Of a stretch of DNA of 64,000 nt, positions 1 through 8,624 are shown in pieces; the first letter of the stretch is position 1, and the number at the start of each line of letters is the position of its first letter. The notes under the pieces are model-generated. The model ran no database searches and was not told the DNA's origin. It saw only the letters and a list, made by a program, of their open reading frames with translations. The stretch lies in NCBI RefSeq assembly GCF_000195595.1, contig NZ_GL882536.1, positions 1,280 through 65,279 on the forward strand. The letters are read 5' to 3'. A program made the position numbers and the translations under genes. This DNA comes from Actinomyces sp. oral taxon 170 str. F0386 (GTDB lineage Bacteria > Actinomycetota > Actinomycetes > Actinomycetales > Actinomycetaceae).

Positions 1-1
1 A

Positions 2-550
2 CCCACCGGCACCAGCAAGGATGCGGACAAGGACTCTGGCAAGAGTGGTGGGGATCTTCCCAAGGCCGAGGGCCCGGTCGCCAAGGGCAGCGAGGGAGTC
101 ACGGTCAAACGAGGCGGCGGGGACGACAAGCTGACCTTCGTGCTCAAAGAGGTTACCCGCCGCGGCAAGTACCTCGTCGGTGAGGTCAAGGCCACCGGCG
201 GCCCCGGAGGCACCAAGACCGGCCCCGCCGACTGGCTGCAACCGACCCAGCTGGCCGGAAGCGCCCGTGGTGAGGAGGACACCAAGCTGCTGGGCGCGGT
301 CACAGGGCTGAGCCTGCTGACCGCCCAGACGCGCTACTACCCGGTCGACTACACCACCGCCCAAGGGGCCCACCACCCCCTGAGCGAGATCACCGCCGAC
401 AACAAGCTCGGAGACGGCGACGCCACCACCCTGACAGTGGTGTGGCCCGACACCGGGCAGGACACCGTCACCCTCGATCTCGAACCCTCCAAACGCCCCA
501 CCCGCCCCAACAACCCCTTCCGCCTCACCGACATCCCCATCAAAGGATGA
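2..550 (+). CDS. hypothetical protein, C-terminal part (5' end outside window)
   Basis: An open frame enters from the left edge and runs about 182 codons to a TGA. The first 45 or so visible residues are rich in Gly, Lys, Asp and Ser and look like a flexible linker, as after a lipoprotein or signal-peptide region. The rest is a compact, mostly beta-looking domain with YYPVDYTTAQG and TVVWPDTGQDTVTLDLEP stretches. I do not recognise the family. The terminal PFRLTDIPIKG has no membrane anchor or sorting motif. An exported or lipoprotein nature is only inferred from the linker composition, because the N-terminus is missing. Confidence 0.6.
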   Translation, partial: PTGTSKDADKDSGKSGGDLPKAEGPVAKGSEGVTVKRGGGDDKLTFVLKEVTRRGKYLVGEVKATGGPGGTKTGPADWLQPTQLAGSARGEEDTKLLGAVTGLSLLTAQTRYYPVDYTTAQGAHHPLSEITADNKLGDGDATTLTVVWPDTGQDTVTLDLEPSKRPTRPNNPFRLTDIPIKG

Positions 551-703
551 GTGAAGGCCACCGTCGATCGACTGCGGTACGTGCTCTCAACGGCTGGGAC
601 GCGGCGTTCCAGCCGGTTGCCGGATCTGGGACGGGCGGGCTGCCACGACACCTGACCAGCGCGTTCCTTCCGGATCCGGCAGCTCGACGCGCTCATCCGA
701 GCA

Positions 704-734
704 TTGACATCAAGGCAGCTTGATATAAAATCAA
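704..734 (+). promoter_or_regulatory. promoter plus inverted-repeat operator of the SmtB-like gene
   Basis: A consensus -35 box TTGACA (704-709) is followed after 16 nt by TAAAAT (726-731). An exact inverted repeat, TTGAT-ataaa-ATCAA (720-734), covers the -10 box. The ATG at 739 lies 7 nt past the -10 box, so transcription probably starts at the start codon (leaderless), and no Shine-Dalgarno site is visible. A dyad over the -10 is where SmtB/ArsR repressors usually bind; autoregulation is inferred. Confidence 0.65.
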
Positions 735-738
735 TTGT

Positions 739-1068
739 ATGCGAAAGGTCGCAACGCCACCGGAGGCCCCCCTCGGGGACGACTCCGCCGTGGTGCAGCT
801 GTTCAAGGCTCTCGCACACCCGATGAGAGCGAGCATCGTCCATCGCCTTATCAGCTCACCGGCGGATGTCACCGAACTGGTGACCTTCCTCGGCGTGTCA
901 CAACCACTGGTCTCCCATCATCTGCGGGTTCTGCGCAACGCCCATCTGGTCGAGTCGGTCCGCGATGGGCGCAGGCAGAGCTATTCCCTGATTGATGACC
1001 ACGTCGCATCGATCTTCATCGACACCCTCGAGCACACGAAGGAACATGATCATGACTGCCACCACTGA
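739..1068 (+). CDS. ArsR/SmtB-family metal-sensing repressor, probably zinc-responsive
   Basis: A 109-residue winged-helix protein with the ArsR/SmtB core: LFKALAHPMRASIVHRLI (about 21-38) and recognition region VSQPLVSHHLRVLRNAHLV (53-71). The last helix carries D86-x-H88, ten residues, H99-x-x-E102, which matches the alpha-5 zinc site DxHx10HxxE/H known from SmtB, CzrA and NmtR. The tail EHDHDCHH could bind more metal. In this family metal binding releases the repressor from DNA. The start ATG has no ribosome-binding site but sits 7 nt after a -10 box. Its 3' end overlaps the next gene by 17 nt, so the two are translated together. A Zn or Cd signal is likely; the exact metal is inference. 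Confidence 0.85.
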   Translation: MRKVATPPEAPLGDDSAVVQLFKALAHPMRASIVHRLISSPADVTELVTFLGVSQPLVSHHLRVLRNAHLVESVRDGRRQSYSLIDDHVASIFIDTLEHTKEHDHDCHH

Positions 1069-1375
1069 GCACCGCCCCGCTGAAGCCCACCACCACACTC
1101 ATGGCCCGGACTGCGGCCACCTTGCCGTTATCCACGGCGACCACGTGGACTACATCCACAACGGTCACGCCCACCACGAGGACAACGGCCACTACGACGA
1201 GTGCGACACCTGCTCGTGCGAGCACTGCTCGGACCCCTGCGCCGTGTGCGAGTGCACCGACTGCTCCTGCCCCACCTGCAACCACAACACCTGCTCGTGC
1301 GAGCACTGCTCGGACTCCTGCTCCTCGTGCTCCTGCGAGGACTGCTCCTGCCCCACCTGCACGCACGCCGCCTGA
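1052..1375 (+). CDS. His/Cys-rich metallothionein-like protein with tandem 27-residue repeats
   Basis: A 107-residue protein starting at the ATG 8 nt after AAGGA (1039-1043), inside the end of the repressor gene. The N-terminal half (about 12-50) is histidine-rich with HGPDCGH and HGDHVDYIHNGHAHH, a pattern I recall from small proteins next to ArsR genes in actinobacteria. The C-terminal half is two near-identical 27-residue repeats, TCSCEHCSDPCAVCECTDC... and TCSCEHCSDSCSSCSCEDC..., each ending SCPTC. In all there are 20 Cys, nearly all in CxC or CxxC spacing, with no signal peptide or membrane segment. This suggests cytoplasmic thiolate binding of Zn/Cd/Cu, as in metallothioneins, under control of the neighbouring SmtB-like protein. 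It does not match a classical bacterial SmtA/BmtA sequence that I can recognise. Confidence 0.75.
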   Translation: MTATTEHRPAEAHHHTHGPDCGHLAVIHGDHVDYIHNGHAHHEDNGHYDECDTCSCEHCSDPCAVCECTDCSCPTCNHNTCSCEHCSDSCSSCSCEDCSCPTCTHAA

Positions 1376-1395
1376 GCGCGCTAGCAGGACCACGA

Positions 1396-1429
1396 AAGGC
1401 CCGGAACCCACAGCGGGGTTCCGGGCCTT
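1396..1429. terminator. bidirectional terminator hairpin between the metal operon and aspS
   Basis: A 14-bp perfect stem (1396-1409 with 1416-1429, AAGGCCCGGAACCC) and a 6-nt loop lie between two convergent genes. There is no long T-run, as is common for terminators in high-GC actinobacteria. Confidence 0.75.
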
Positions 1430-1469
1430 CAACGCTCGAGTTCTCACAACGACGGCGTGTCAGTCCTCA

Positions 1470-3248
1470 TCAGTCGTCTGCGGACTGCGGGACAGCGTCG
1501 ACCCCGGTCTCCTTGCGCTGCTCGGGCGTGATCGGGGCGGGTGCCTCGGTCAGCGGGTCGAAGCCACCGCCAGACTTGGGGAAGGCGATGACGTCACGGA
1601 TGGAGTCGGCCCGGGTTAGCAGGGAGACGATGCGGTCCCAGCCGAAGGCGATGCCGCCGTGCGGCGGGGCGCCGAACTTGAAGGCGTCCAACAGGAAACC
1701 GAACTTCTCCTGAGCCTCCTGCTCGCCGATGCCCATGACGTTGAAGACGCGCTCCTGGACGTCGCTGCGGTGGATACGGATGGAGCCGCCACCGATCTCG
1801 TTACCGTTGCACACGATGTCGTAGGCGTAGGCCAGGGCGTTTCCCGGGTCGGTGTCGAAGGTGTCCAGGCACTCAGGCTTGGGCGAGGTGAAGGCGTGGT
1901 GGACTGCGGTCCAGGCGGACTTGCCCAGAGCAACATCGCCGTCGGCGCGCGCCTCAGCGGAGGGCTTGAACAGGGGAGCGTCCACCACCCAGACAAAGGA
2001 CCATTCGTCGTCATCGATGAGCCCGCAGCGCTTGCCGATCTCCAGGCGGGCGGCACCCAGCAGGGCACGCGAGGAGTCCACGGGGCCGGCGGCGAAGAAG
2101 ATGCAGTCGCCGGGATCGGCACCGGTAGCCTGGGCGAGTCCGGCCCGCTCGGTGTCGGTGATGTTCTTGGCGACGGGGCCGCCGAGGGTCCCGTCCTCGC
2201 CGACGGTGACGTAGGCCAGGCCCTTGGCGCCGCGCTGCTTGGCCCACTCCTGCCAGGCGTCGAAAGTCCGCCGCGACTGGGAGGCTCCGCCGGGCATGAC
2301 GACGGCGCCCACGTAGGGGTTCTGGAAGACCCGGAAGGTGGTGTCCTTGAAGTGGTCGGTCAGGTCCACCAGCTCGCAGCCGAAGCGCAGGTCGGGCTTG
2401 TCCGATCCGTACCTCTCCATGGCGTCGCGGTAGGTCATGCGAGGAATGGGGGTCGGTAGGTCGTAGCCGATGAGCGCCCATACCTCGCGCAGCACGTCCT
2501 CGGCGACGGCAATGACATCGTCCTGCTCGACGAAGCTCATCTCCACGTCGAGCTGGGTGAACTCGGGCTGGCGGTCGGCGCGGAAGTCCTCGTCCCGGTA
2601 GCAGCGGGCGATCTGGTAGTAGCGCTCCATGCCGGCGACCATGAGGAGCTGCTTGAACAGCTGCGGGCTCTGCGGCAGGGCGTACCAGGAGCCCGGTGTC
2701 AGGCGGGCGGGGACGAGGAAGTCGCGAGCTCCCTCCGGGGTGGAGCGGGTCAGGGTCGGGGTCTCGATCTCCACGAAGTCGTGGGAGTCCAGGACCCTGC
2801 GGGCGGCCTGGCTGACCTTGGAGCGCAGGCGGATGGCGTACTGCATGGAGCTGCGTCGCAGGTCGAGGTAGCGGTAGCGCAGCCGCGCCTCCTCACCGAC
2901 CTGCCCGGAGTCCTCGGCGTGGTCGGAGACCTGGAAGGGCAACGGGGCTGAGGCGTTGAGGATCTCGACGTCGGAGACGACGACCTCGATCTCGCCGGTG
3001 GGCAGGTTCGGGTTGGCGTTGCCCTCGGGACGGGCGCTCACCTCACCGGTGATGGCCAGGACGTACTCGGCGCGCAGATCGTGGGCGATCTCCTCACGGA
3101 TAACGACCTGGGCGATGCCCGAGGCATCCCGCAGATCGATGAAGGCCACGCCTCCGTGGTCACGACGCCGATCCACCCATCCGGTGAGGGTGACGACCTG
3201 GCCGATGTCTGAGGCGCGCAGGGAGCCTGCGGTGCGAGTTCGCAGCAC
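1470..3248 (-). CDS. aspS: aspartyl-tRNA synthetase
   Basis: A 592-residue class II synthetase. An N-terminal OB-fold anticodon domain (about 1-110, with [23 protein letters not shown]) is followed by the catalytic core. Motif 2 is seen in [26 protein letters not shown] and motif 3 in [13 protein letters not shown]. The GAD-type insertion of bacterial AspRS lies between them. The length is normal for bacteria. The start is GTG with AAGGA about 10 nt upstream. It charges tRNA-Asp; in actinobacteria that lack AsnRS the enzyme usually also charges tRNA-Asn, which is inference here. It is the last gene of a minus-strand run and ends at the hairpin shared with the metal operon. Confidence 0.97.
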   Translation of the reverse strand: MLRTRTAGSLRASDIGQVVTLTGWVDRRRDHGGVAFIDLRDASGIAQVVIREEIAHDLRAEYVLAITGEVSARPEGNANPNLPTGEIEVVVSDVEILNASAPLPFQVSDHAEDSGQVGEEARLRYRYLDLRRSSMQYAIRLRSKVSQAARRVLDSHDFVEIETPTLTRSTPEGARDFLVPARLTPGSWYALPQSPQLFKQLLMVAGMERYYQIARCYRDEDFRADRQPEFTQLDVEMSFVEQDDVIAVAEDVLREVWALIGYDLPTPIPRMTYRDAMERYGSDKPDLRFGCELVDLTDHFKDTTFRVFQNPYVGAVVMPGGASQSRRTFDAWQEWAKQRGAKGLAYVTVGEDGTLGGPVAKNITDTERAGLAQATGADPGDCIFFAAGPVDSSRALLGAARLEIGKRCGLIDDDEWSFVWVVDAPLFKPSAEARADGDVALGKSAWTAVHHAFTSPKPECLDTFDTDPGNALAYAYDIVCNGNEIGGGSIRIHRSDVQERVFNVMGIGEQEAQEKFGFLLDAFKFGAPPHGGIAFGWDRIVSLLTRADSIRDVIAFPKSGGGFDPLTEAPAPITPEQRKETGVDAVPQSADD

Positions 3249-3397
3249 GGTGCTGGGTTCCTTCCGTGTGGGGCACTGAACCGGTACCCGTCGGGGCGCA
3301 CCACGAGACGGGTGGGCGCCGGCGGCAGTTTACAAGGAGCTCGGCGCTCGGGCGTCAGGCGCAGTCTCGGTCGTGCCGCGGCCGTCGTATCCCACCA

Positions 3398-4180
3398 TCA
3401 AACCATGGCTCGACGGCGCTGATAGGTCGCCATCCTGCGACGGTTGACCGCCACGAGTACCGACAGCACGACCAGGATCATGCTGAGCATGAGGATGGAG
3501 GTTCCGATGATCGGAAAGCCGGTCGGTTCTGCACCTGGACCGGCCGCCTGAATGCCCGAGGCTCCAGAACCATGCGATCCACCCGTTGCGGCAACCTGGT
3601 GGGGTGGCGGCGTCGGTGCCGGCGGGACAGTGGGAGGGGCGGCTCCTCCAATGACTGTGACCCCTGAGACCGTGAAGTAGGGGCTCTTGTTGGTGTAGCC
3701 CGTCGCGATGCTCTCCTGGGAGGCCGCCCCCTGCGTTCCCGAGCCCCTGAATCGCAGCCAGTGATTGCCCTGCTCGACGTACTCCGGCAGCTCGAAGGAG
3801 CCGGAGGCGGTGCCGTCCTGCTCGATCGTGATGGAAGTGACCACCTCGGGCTCGGAGGAGCGAGAGGCGACCAGCGCGCCGTCATCGATGAGGACCTGCA
3901 CCGTCACACCAGCGGGAAACCCTGAGACCGTGTACATGATCGTTCCCCCGACGGCGACCGTTGACGGGCTGATGGTCGAGGCGGTTCCCGTGGTGGAGGG
4001 ATCGGTCCTGGTATCGGCTCTGACTGTGGGGCTCGTGGAGACCAGTACCACCAGGGAGGCGAGTAGGACGGAGCAGACGACGATGAGCATGTGCGGCGTC
4101 CCCGCGAGGCGGTGGCCACCGATCCGACGCAGAACCGCCGGCACACGACGATCACGCCGGGCGGGCTGAGTCCGGGTCAT
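3398..4180 (-). CDS. membrane-anchored surface protein with Ig-like domain
   Basis: A 260-residue protein. I chose the ATG at 4180 because a near-perfect Shine-Dalgarno sequence (GAAAGGAGGTGAG) lies about 8-10 nt upstream; the longer frame ignores it. After a basic N-terminus comes a signal or anchor segment HMLIVVCSVLLASLVVLV (about 30-50), then an extracellular beta-sandwich-like region beginning ISPSTVAVGGTIMYTVSGFPAG. A Pro-rich linker APPTVPPAPTPPPH and a C-terminal transmembrane helix (IIGTSILMLSMILVVLSVLVAV) with an RRR tail follow. No LPXTG motif is present. It lies 77 nt after the 740-residue surface protein, whose C-terminal domain has the same 'valley' motif (KVSAGEWVSVFVFPGA), so they are probably co-transcribed and related. 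Function unknown. Confidence 0.75.
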   Translation of the reverse strand: MTRTQPARRDRRVPAVLRRIGGHRLAGTPHMLIVVCSVLLASLVVLVSTSPTVRADTRTDPSTTGTASTISPSTVAVGGTIMYTVSGFPAGVTVQVLIDDGALVASRSSEPEVVTSITIEQDGTASGSFELPEYVEQGNHWLRFRGSGTQGAASQESIATGYTNKSPYFTVSGVTVIGGAAPPTVPPAPTPPPHQVAATGGSHGSGASGIQAAGPGAEPTGFPIIGTSILMLSMILVVLSVLVAVNRRRMATYQRRRAMV

Positions 4181-4257
4181 CTGCCCCTCACCTCCTTTCG
4201 GCAGCTGCATGTCCTGGCTCCTTGACGATGTCATTGACGATCTCCTGATGCGTCCCG

Positions 4258-6480
4258 TCAGCGCCTGCGTGGCATTCGCGGTCGCCGCGGAACTCGCGGA
4301 GCGCGAAGCGGCATCCCTGAGTACGCAGCCACCAGCAGGCTGCCGGCGCCGACGACCAGCAGTCCCCCGGCACCTCCCAGAAGCATGTCGTTGACGCTGA
4401 GTCCCCTGGAGGTCTGCGCCTCCTTGTCGTCCGGGAGCGTCAGAAGCTGGGCCTGTGCCGGGTTCCGGGGGTCGAAGGACGCTGAGGTGATCTCCAACTT
4501 CGCCCAGCCCAGAAGGCTGTTGTCACGATCGGCCACCGCGAGCTCGTAGGACCCGGACTCCAGCGTCGAGATGTCGATGGAGACGCTGTTGGTGTCGTCA
4601 ACCTGCACCCAGCCCTTGGTGGTGGCTCCGGGGAAGACGAACACCGATACCCACTCCCCCGCTGAGACCTTGGCCTTGGGGAGCACGAGGTTGACGATGT
4701 TGCCCTGCCGTGACCCCGACAGGGAGCCGGCGTTCTCCGCGCTCAGCTGCGCCGAGCTGGTCACCGGAGGAACCGGGTTCCGGTCAGGACGGACAGTCCG
4801 GTCCTCGGAGGCGGTTGTCTCATCTGAGGGCTGCGTTGAAGGCACGGACTCCTCCGAGTCAGAGGCCGTGCTGGCATTGCCCCGGCCACTGTCCTGAACC
4901 CGTTCCCGATCGGTGCCGGGCTCAGCCGGGACATCCGCAGCCGGCGAGCCGGCTCCCGATCTGCTGGAGCCCGAGGCTCCCTGGGATCCGCTGTTGGAGG
5001 CGGTATTTCCACCGGAACCGCTGCTGGTGCCATCAGGGCCGGGCGAGAGGGGGGAGCCCCAGTCGGCACCATTCCCGCGTGGACCGGCCATGATGGAGGG
5101 ACCTGAGGTCGACGCCGGGCCGACGGGCTGCGCGGGCCTGGCGGCGGGAGCGTGCGAGGGCTCGACAGCCGGGACAGACGACGGCTCTGGCGTCGGCTCG
5201 ATTGAAGGAGCTGGGGACGGATCTGGCGCCGGGCCGGTCGACGGCGTCGGAGACGATGTGGGCGCAGCGGTCGGTCCAGCGGTCGGAGCCGGATCATGAG
5301 CCGGGACCTCGTAGCTGAACACGTTGGTCGGCCTGGTCGGCCCCGTCCCGATGGGCGAGATCCGAAGGTAGTAGTCACTCGTCTCCAGATCGGCTCCCGC
5401 AAAGAGAGAGGAAAGGATGACCCGGGCGTCGAAAGATCCCCTGGTGAACGAGACGGGCACCGAGGCCGTTTGTGGGATGACATAGCCGCCGTAGGTGACC
5501 AGCTGAATCTCGATCGGCTTGTCGCCCTCCAGCATCGCGCCATTGTCGCACCAGTTGCTGCCGGAGAGCCTGATGCTGCTCTCAGGCTTGTAGACCGGGC
5601 GGGCGCCCCTGGGGGCCGAGCCATCGGGATTGAGGACGGTGACGGTCGGCTCCGCCTTGCAGGTTGCGTTCGTCGGAGTCGATACGGGGTCCGGCGCAAC
5701 CGTTGGCGTCGGCTGCGCAGAGGGCATCACTGTCGGCGATGGGCTCGGAGCCTGCGTCGGCTCTGGAGCTGGTTCCGTGGTCGGCTCCGGCTCGGGGCCG
5801 GCAGTCGGATCTGGCGTCGGCTGCGCGGTCGGCGCAGTGGTTGGTTCGACGCTCGGTTCCTCCGACGGCTCAGCCGTGGGCTCCGGAGAAGGAGGACTGA
5901 TGACGTCAGGGCTCTGCTTGACGAAGGAGAACATGCCCGTCGTAGCGCTGACCGTTCCGCTGGTGTAGGTGAGGCTGAAGAGCTTGGAACCGACGTCCCA
6001 GCTCTGGTCACCCGTTACTTCGCGCAGTCCTTTGACAAGATAGTCGGTGGGGAGGAAGGCACTCTGCTCACCACTCCCGAGCTCTGGATCGAGCTCGACC
6101 TTGAGCCCGGGAATGAGGTAGGAGGATACTGTACCCCCGTCAATGACATTCACAGTGACACTCGGGTCCGACAGGAGCCGACCACCGTCATGGCACCAGC
6201 CGGTCAGGACGGCATCGATTCCGACCCCGAAACCCGTCTCGTAAACCGGGACCACATACTCCGGCTTGGACTGCCCTTCAGGGTAGTTCACGAATGCTGC
6301 GGGGTGGCATTCGTTTGCCGCGCCGGCATCACTGACGACCTCGCTCTCTGTCAGAAGAGGCATGGCCGCAACACCCGCGGTGCTGGTCAGAACACCGCAG
6401 GCCGTCATGAAGCCAAGAATTGCGCGTGCACCGAGCCTGGTGGAGGGGCGGGCAACAAGCAGGCGCTGAGCGTAGTGCAT
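4258..6480 (-). CDS. large Pro-rich cell-surface protein, membrane-anchored
   Basis: A 740-residue protein read from the ATG at 6480, which gives a proper signal peptide (RLGARAILGFMTACGVLTSTAGVAA). The mature part has two related domains of about 130 residues. Each opens with a Cys pair (CHPAAFVNYPEG...GWCHDGGRLL and CKAEPTVTVLNPDG...NWCDNGAMLEG) and ends FSF or FSY, suggesting a disulfide-stapled beta fold used twice. They are separated by PSPEPTAEPSEEPSVEPT-type repeats, and a second Pro/Ala/Thr tract plus a Ser/Gly tract follow. A third beta domain (KAKVSAGEWVSVFVFPGATTKG) precedes a C-terminal transmembrane helix and an arginine tail. There is no sortase motif. The Pro-rich stalks suggest a wall-spanning adhesin or scaffold; this is inference. 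The Shine-Dalgarno site is weak. Confidence 0.75.
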   Translation of the reverse strand: MHYAQRLLVARPSTRLGARAILGFMTACGVLTSTAGVAAMPLLTESEVVSDAGAANECHPAAFVNYPEGQSKPEYVVPVYETGFGVGIDAVLTGWCHDGGRLLSDPSVTVNVIDGGTVSSYLIPGLKVELDPELGSGEQSAFLPTDYLVKGLREVTGDQSWDVGSKLFSLTYTSGTVSATTGMFSFVKQSPDVISPPSPEPTAEPSEEPSVEPTTAPTAQPTPDPTAGPEPEPTTEPAPEPTQAPSPSPTVMPSAQPTPTVAPDPVSTPTNATCKAEPTVTVLNPDGSAPRGARPVYKPESSIRLSGSNWCDNGAMLEGDKPIEIQLVTYGGYVIPQTASVPVSFTRGSFDARVILSSLFAGADLETSDYYLRISPIGTGPTRPTNVFSYEVPAHDPAPTAGPTAAPTSSPTPSTGPAPDPSPAPSIEPTPEPSSVPAVEPSHAPAARPAQPVGPASTSGPSIMAGPRGNGADWGSPLSPGPDGTSSGSGGNTASNSGSQGASGSSRSGAGSPAADVPAEPGTDRERVQDSGRGNASTASDSEESVPSTQPSDETTASEDRTVRPDRNPVPPVTSSAQLSAENAGSLSGSRQGNIVNLVLPKAKVSAGEWVSVFVFPGATTKGWVQVDDTNSVSIDISTLESGSYELAVADRDNSLLGWAKLEITSASFDPRNPAQAQLLTLPDDKEAQTSRGLSVNDMLLGGAGGLLVVGAGSLLVAAYSGMPLRAPRVPRRPRMPRRR

Positions 6481-6822
6481 CAAGTGGTCTCGTTCATGGG
6501 CAGGGACAGGTGGACGTACTCGTACGGCGCGCGGATAGTTTCCGTGGACGACGAGGAAAGGAACGCACCAGTCGGAGGGCACGACCGCCTTTCGCAGACG
6601 ATGATAGACGGACTACTCCCCTCTAAGAATCCACTATCTCCAGAGAACATCGCCTGCGGCGTCGATTCCTGATTAAGTATACACAGCGGTAACCCGACAA
6701 TCGGTCGGGTTGAGACCATTCGGAGCCGGGATCCTTGGGGAAACTCGAGCATCGGTAACGATAAGTCGGGGTACGTGACCCTTTTGTAGTCAAGATTTCT
6801 TTTAAGTCTCGGTTTTATTGTG
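6481..6822. other. AT-richer intergenic leader region, no gene seen
   Basis: This stretch upstream of the 740-residue surface protein gene is less GC-rich than its surroundings. It holds an 8-bp hairpin (AACCCGAC 6691-6698 with GTCGGGTT 6704-6711, 5-nt loop). The minus-strand promoter of the surface-protein pair probably lies here, but I cannot name convincing -35/-10 boxes. No coding frame has supporting features. Confidence 0.4.
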
Positions 6823-6877
6823 CAGTATGTCGGGGCCGTGCAGCGCATCCGCTGCGCTGCACGGCCCCGACATACTG
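6823..6877. terminator. 25-bp perfect hairpin, likely terminator of the LARTG protein gene
   Basis: A flawless 25-bp stem (6823-6847 with 6853-6877) and a 5-nt loop lie 39 nt past the stop codon of the beta-propeller gene. It has no U-tract on the minus strand, so it would act as an actinobacterial-type tail-less terminator or as an mRNA 3'-end stabiliser. Confidence 0.65.
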
Positions 6878-6915
6878 ACGGTCCGAGCGGATTGCGGTCA
6901 ATGACCGCTCCCCTC

Positions 6916-8526
6916 TCAGGCGCAATGTCGGACGCGCATGAGGAGGGCACCTCCGAGCAGAAGACCGGCAGCCACCACCCCCACACCGATCGAGGTACCG
7001 GTACGTGCCAGGCTTGAGCCGCGCTGATCGACTTCGGGCACACTGTTGGCCGCAGCCGCAACCGTGGCGCCCCCTGGAGCTGCTGCACCGAAGGTCACCG
7101 CAACGGGGGCACTGCTCGAGCCGTTGCTGAGGCTGCTACTCGTTGGATCGGCAGCCGCACCACTGGGATCAGTGAAGCCAGACGTGGGCGCACTGGAGCT
7201 GTCCGGGGCGGCGCCGGGCGATGCCCCGGCAACGAGAGAGAAGCGCTGGACATAGTCGTTCTTGGTGTTGCCATCGCGGCTGCCGCCCTTGTTGACGGCG
7301 TAGACGTTCCCCCGTCCGTCGAACTCGACGTGATTAGGGTTGCGTCCGGCGTCGATGGTCTGCCTGACGGCACCGTCAAGGTCGTGCACGGTTATGGTGC
7401 CGGCGTTGCGGTTGGTGACGTAGACCAACGAGTTGACCGAGTCGAGTGCCACGTTGAGTGCTCCGGAGGAGACGTCCTTGCCTTCGGCGTCCTTTACGCC
7501 TGTGGCGGTGACGACCTGGTTGACCACCGTGCCGTCCTTCTCGACGACGACGAGGTCGCCAGAGCCCTGGCTGGCGATATAGATCCGCCCGGTTGCCGGG
7601 TTGTAGGCGACTCCGGAGGCACGTGCGACACCGGCGGGCAGGGGCACCTCGGTGGCACTGCCGGAAGCGACATCGATGATGGCGGCCTTGGCGCTGGAAG
7701 CCGATACCGTCACAAGCGTCCCAGAGGCCTCATCGAAGGACAGGGACATGGCGCTGAAGTCGTCTGCGTCCTGCCCCACCGTGATATCGGCCAGCTGAGT
7801 GTTGGTCGACGTGTCGAACACGGCGATCTTGTTGGAGCGTGCACTGCTGACGTAGGCACGGTCGCGCGCCGCGTCGATGACGACGTCACGGCTGTGGGGG
7901 ACGATGTCCTTGTCGAACTGCTTGATGAGCTTGAGCGTGTCAGCGTCGTAGACGGCCACGGTGTTCTGACGGGTGTTGGTCACCCATACGGTGCCGCGCT
8001 CGTCATCGACGGCCACCCCGTAGACGGCGTAGCGGGCCCCCTCGAGCGGCTTGCCCTCACGGTCGATGGCGGTGGGGTCGATCTCCGGGACCGCGTGGTT
8101 CTGGTAGGCCAGTGTGTCGGCGTCGAGCTTGATCAGCGACGACTGGCTCACAGGAGGCCGACCGACGGCGGAGGTGACATAGAGGGAGTTGCGGCTCGGT
8201 GAGTAGGCGGTCTGATAGAGACCGGGGGCGACAGACGACTCGATCCCGGAGATGCTTCCGGGCTCATTGACGGTCCCCGGCACGGCGGTGACAGCGGCAT
8301 TCCTGTCAATCCCCGAAGGATCGGAGGCCGCGTCAACCACCGTGGCGGCAGGAGCGGGAGCCGGAGTCTCCTCGACGGCGTGGGCCGCCGAGGCGGCCAT
8401 CCCGGCAGTGCTCAGTGCCAGAACGGACGTCAGCGCTCCTGCCCTGGCCAGAAGACCCCGGCGCGAGCGGATCGTGGACGGATTCGTGGACTCGGGTGAC
8501 AGAACCTGAGTCGAGCGAGGGATCAT
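6916..8526 (-). CDS. Tat-exported YVTN-type beta-propeller protein with LARTG sorting signal
   Basis: A 536-residue protein. The N-terminus has a long n-region with the twin-arginine motif SRRGLL (21-26), a hydrophobic stretch and an AHA cleavage site near residue 50. The middle (about 80-420) shows repeats such as LYVTSAVGRPPVSQSSLIKLDADTL, VWVTNTRQNTVAVYDADTLKLIKQF, AYVSSARSNKIAVFDTSTN and VYVTNRNAGTITVHDLDGAV, typical of YncE/YVTN propellers. A Ser/Ala/Pro linker leads to L506-A-R-T-G510, a hydrophobic helix and MRVRHCA. LAxTG is the motif used by class E sortases of high-GC actinobacteria. The start ATG follows GGAGG. The ligand of the propeller is unknown; the gene lies downstream of an enterochelin-esterase-like gene but has its own promoter region. 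Confidence 0.85.
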   Translation of the reverse strand: MIPRSTQVLSPESTNPSTIRSRRGLLARAGALTSVLALSTAGMAASAAHAVEETPAPAPAATVVDAASDPSGIDRNAAVTAVPGTVNEPGSISGIESSVAPGLYQTAYSPSRNSLYVTSAVGRPPVSQSSLIKLDADTLAYQNHAVPEIDPTAIDREGKPLEGARYAVYGVAVDDERGTVWVTNTRQNTVAVYDADTLKLIKQFDKDIVPHSRDVVIDAARDRAYVSSARSNKIAVFDTSTNTQLADITVGQDADDFSAMSLSFDEASGTLVTVSASSAKAAIIDVASGSATEVPLPAGVARASGVAYNPATGRIYIASQGSGDLVVVEKDGTVVNQVVTATGVKDAEGKDVSSGALNVALDSVNSLVYVTNRNAGTITVHDLDGAVRQTIDAGRNPNHVEFDGRGNVYAVNKGGSRDGNTKNDYVQRFSLVAGASPGAAPDSSSAPTSGFTDPSGAAADPTSSSLSNGSSSAPVAVTFGAAAPGGATVAAAANSVPEVDQRGSSLARTGTSIGVGVVAAGLLLGGALLMRVRHCA

Positions 8527-8624
8527 GGCAACCTCCGTGAAAAAACCGGCGCTCAGTCCGGGATGTTCGGGGACGAGCCCGCTGAGCAGCGGGGCCGATT
8601 ACCTAGGACACCAGACCGACATGA

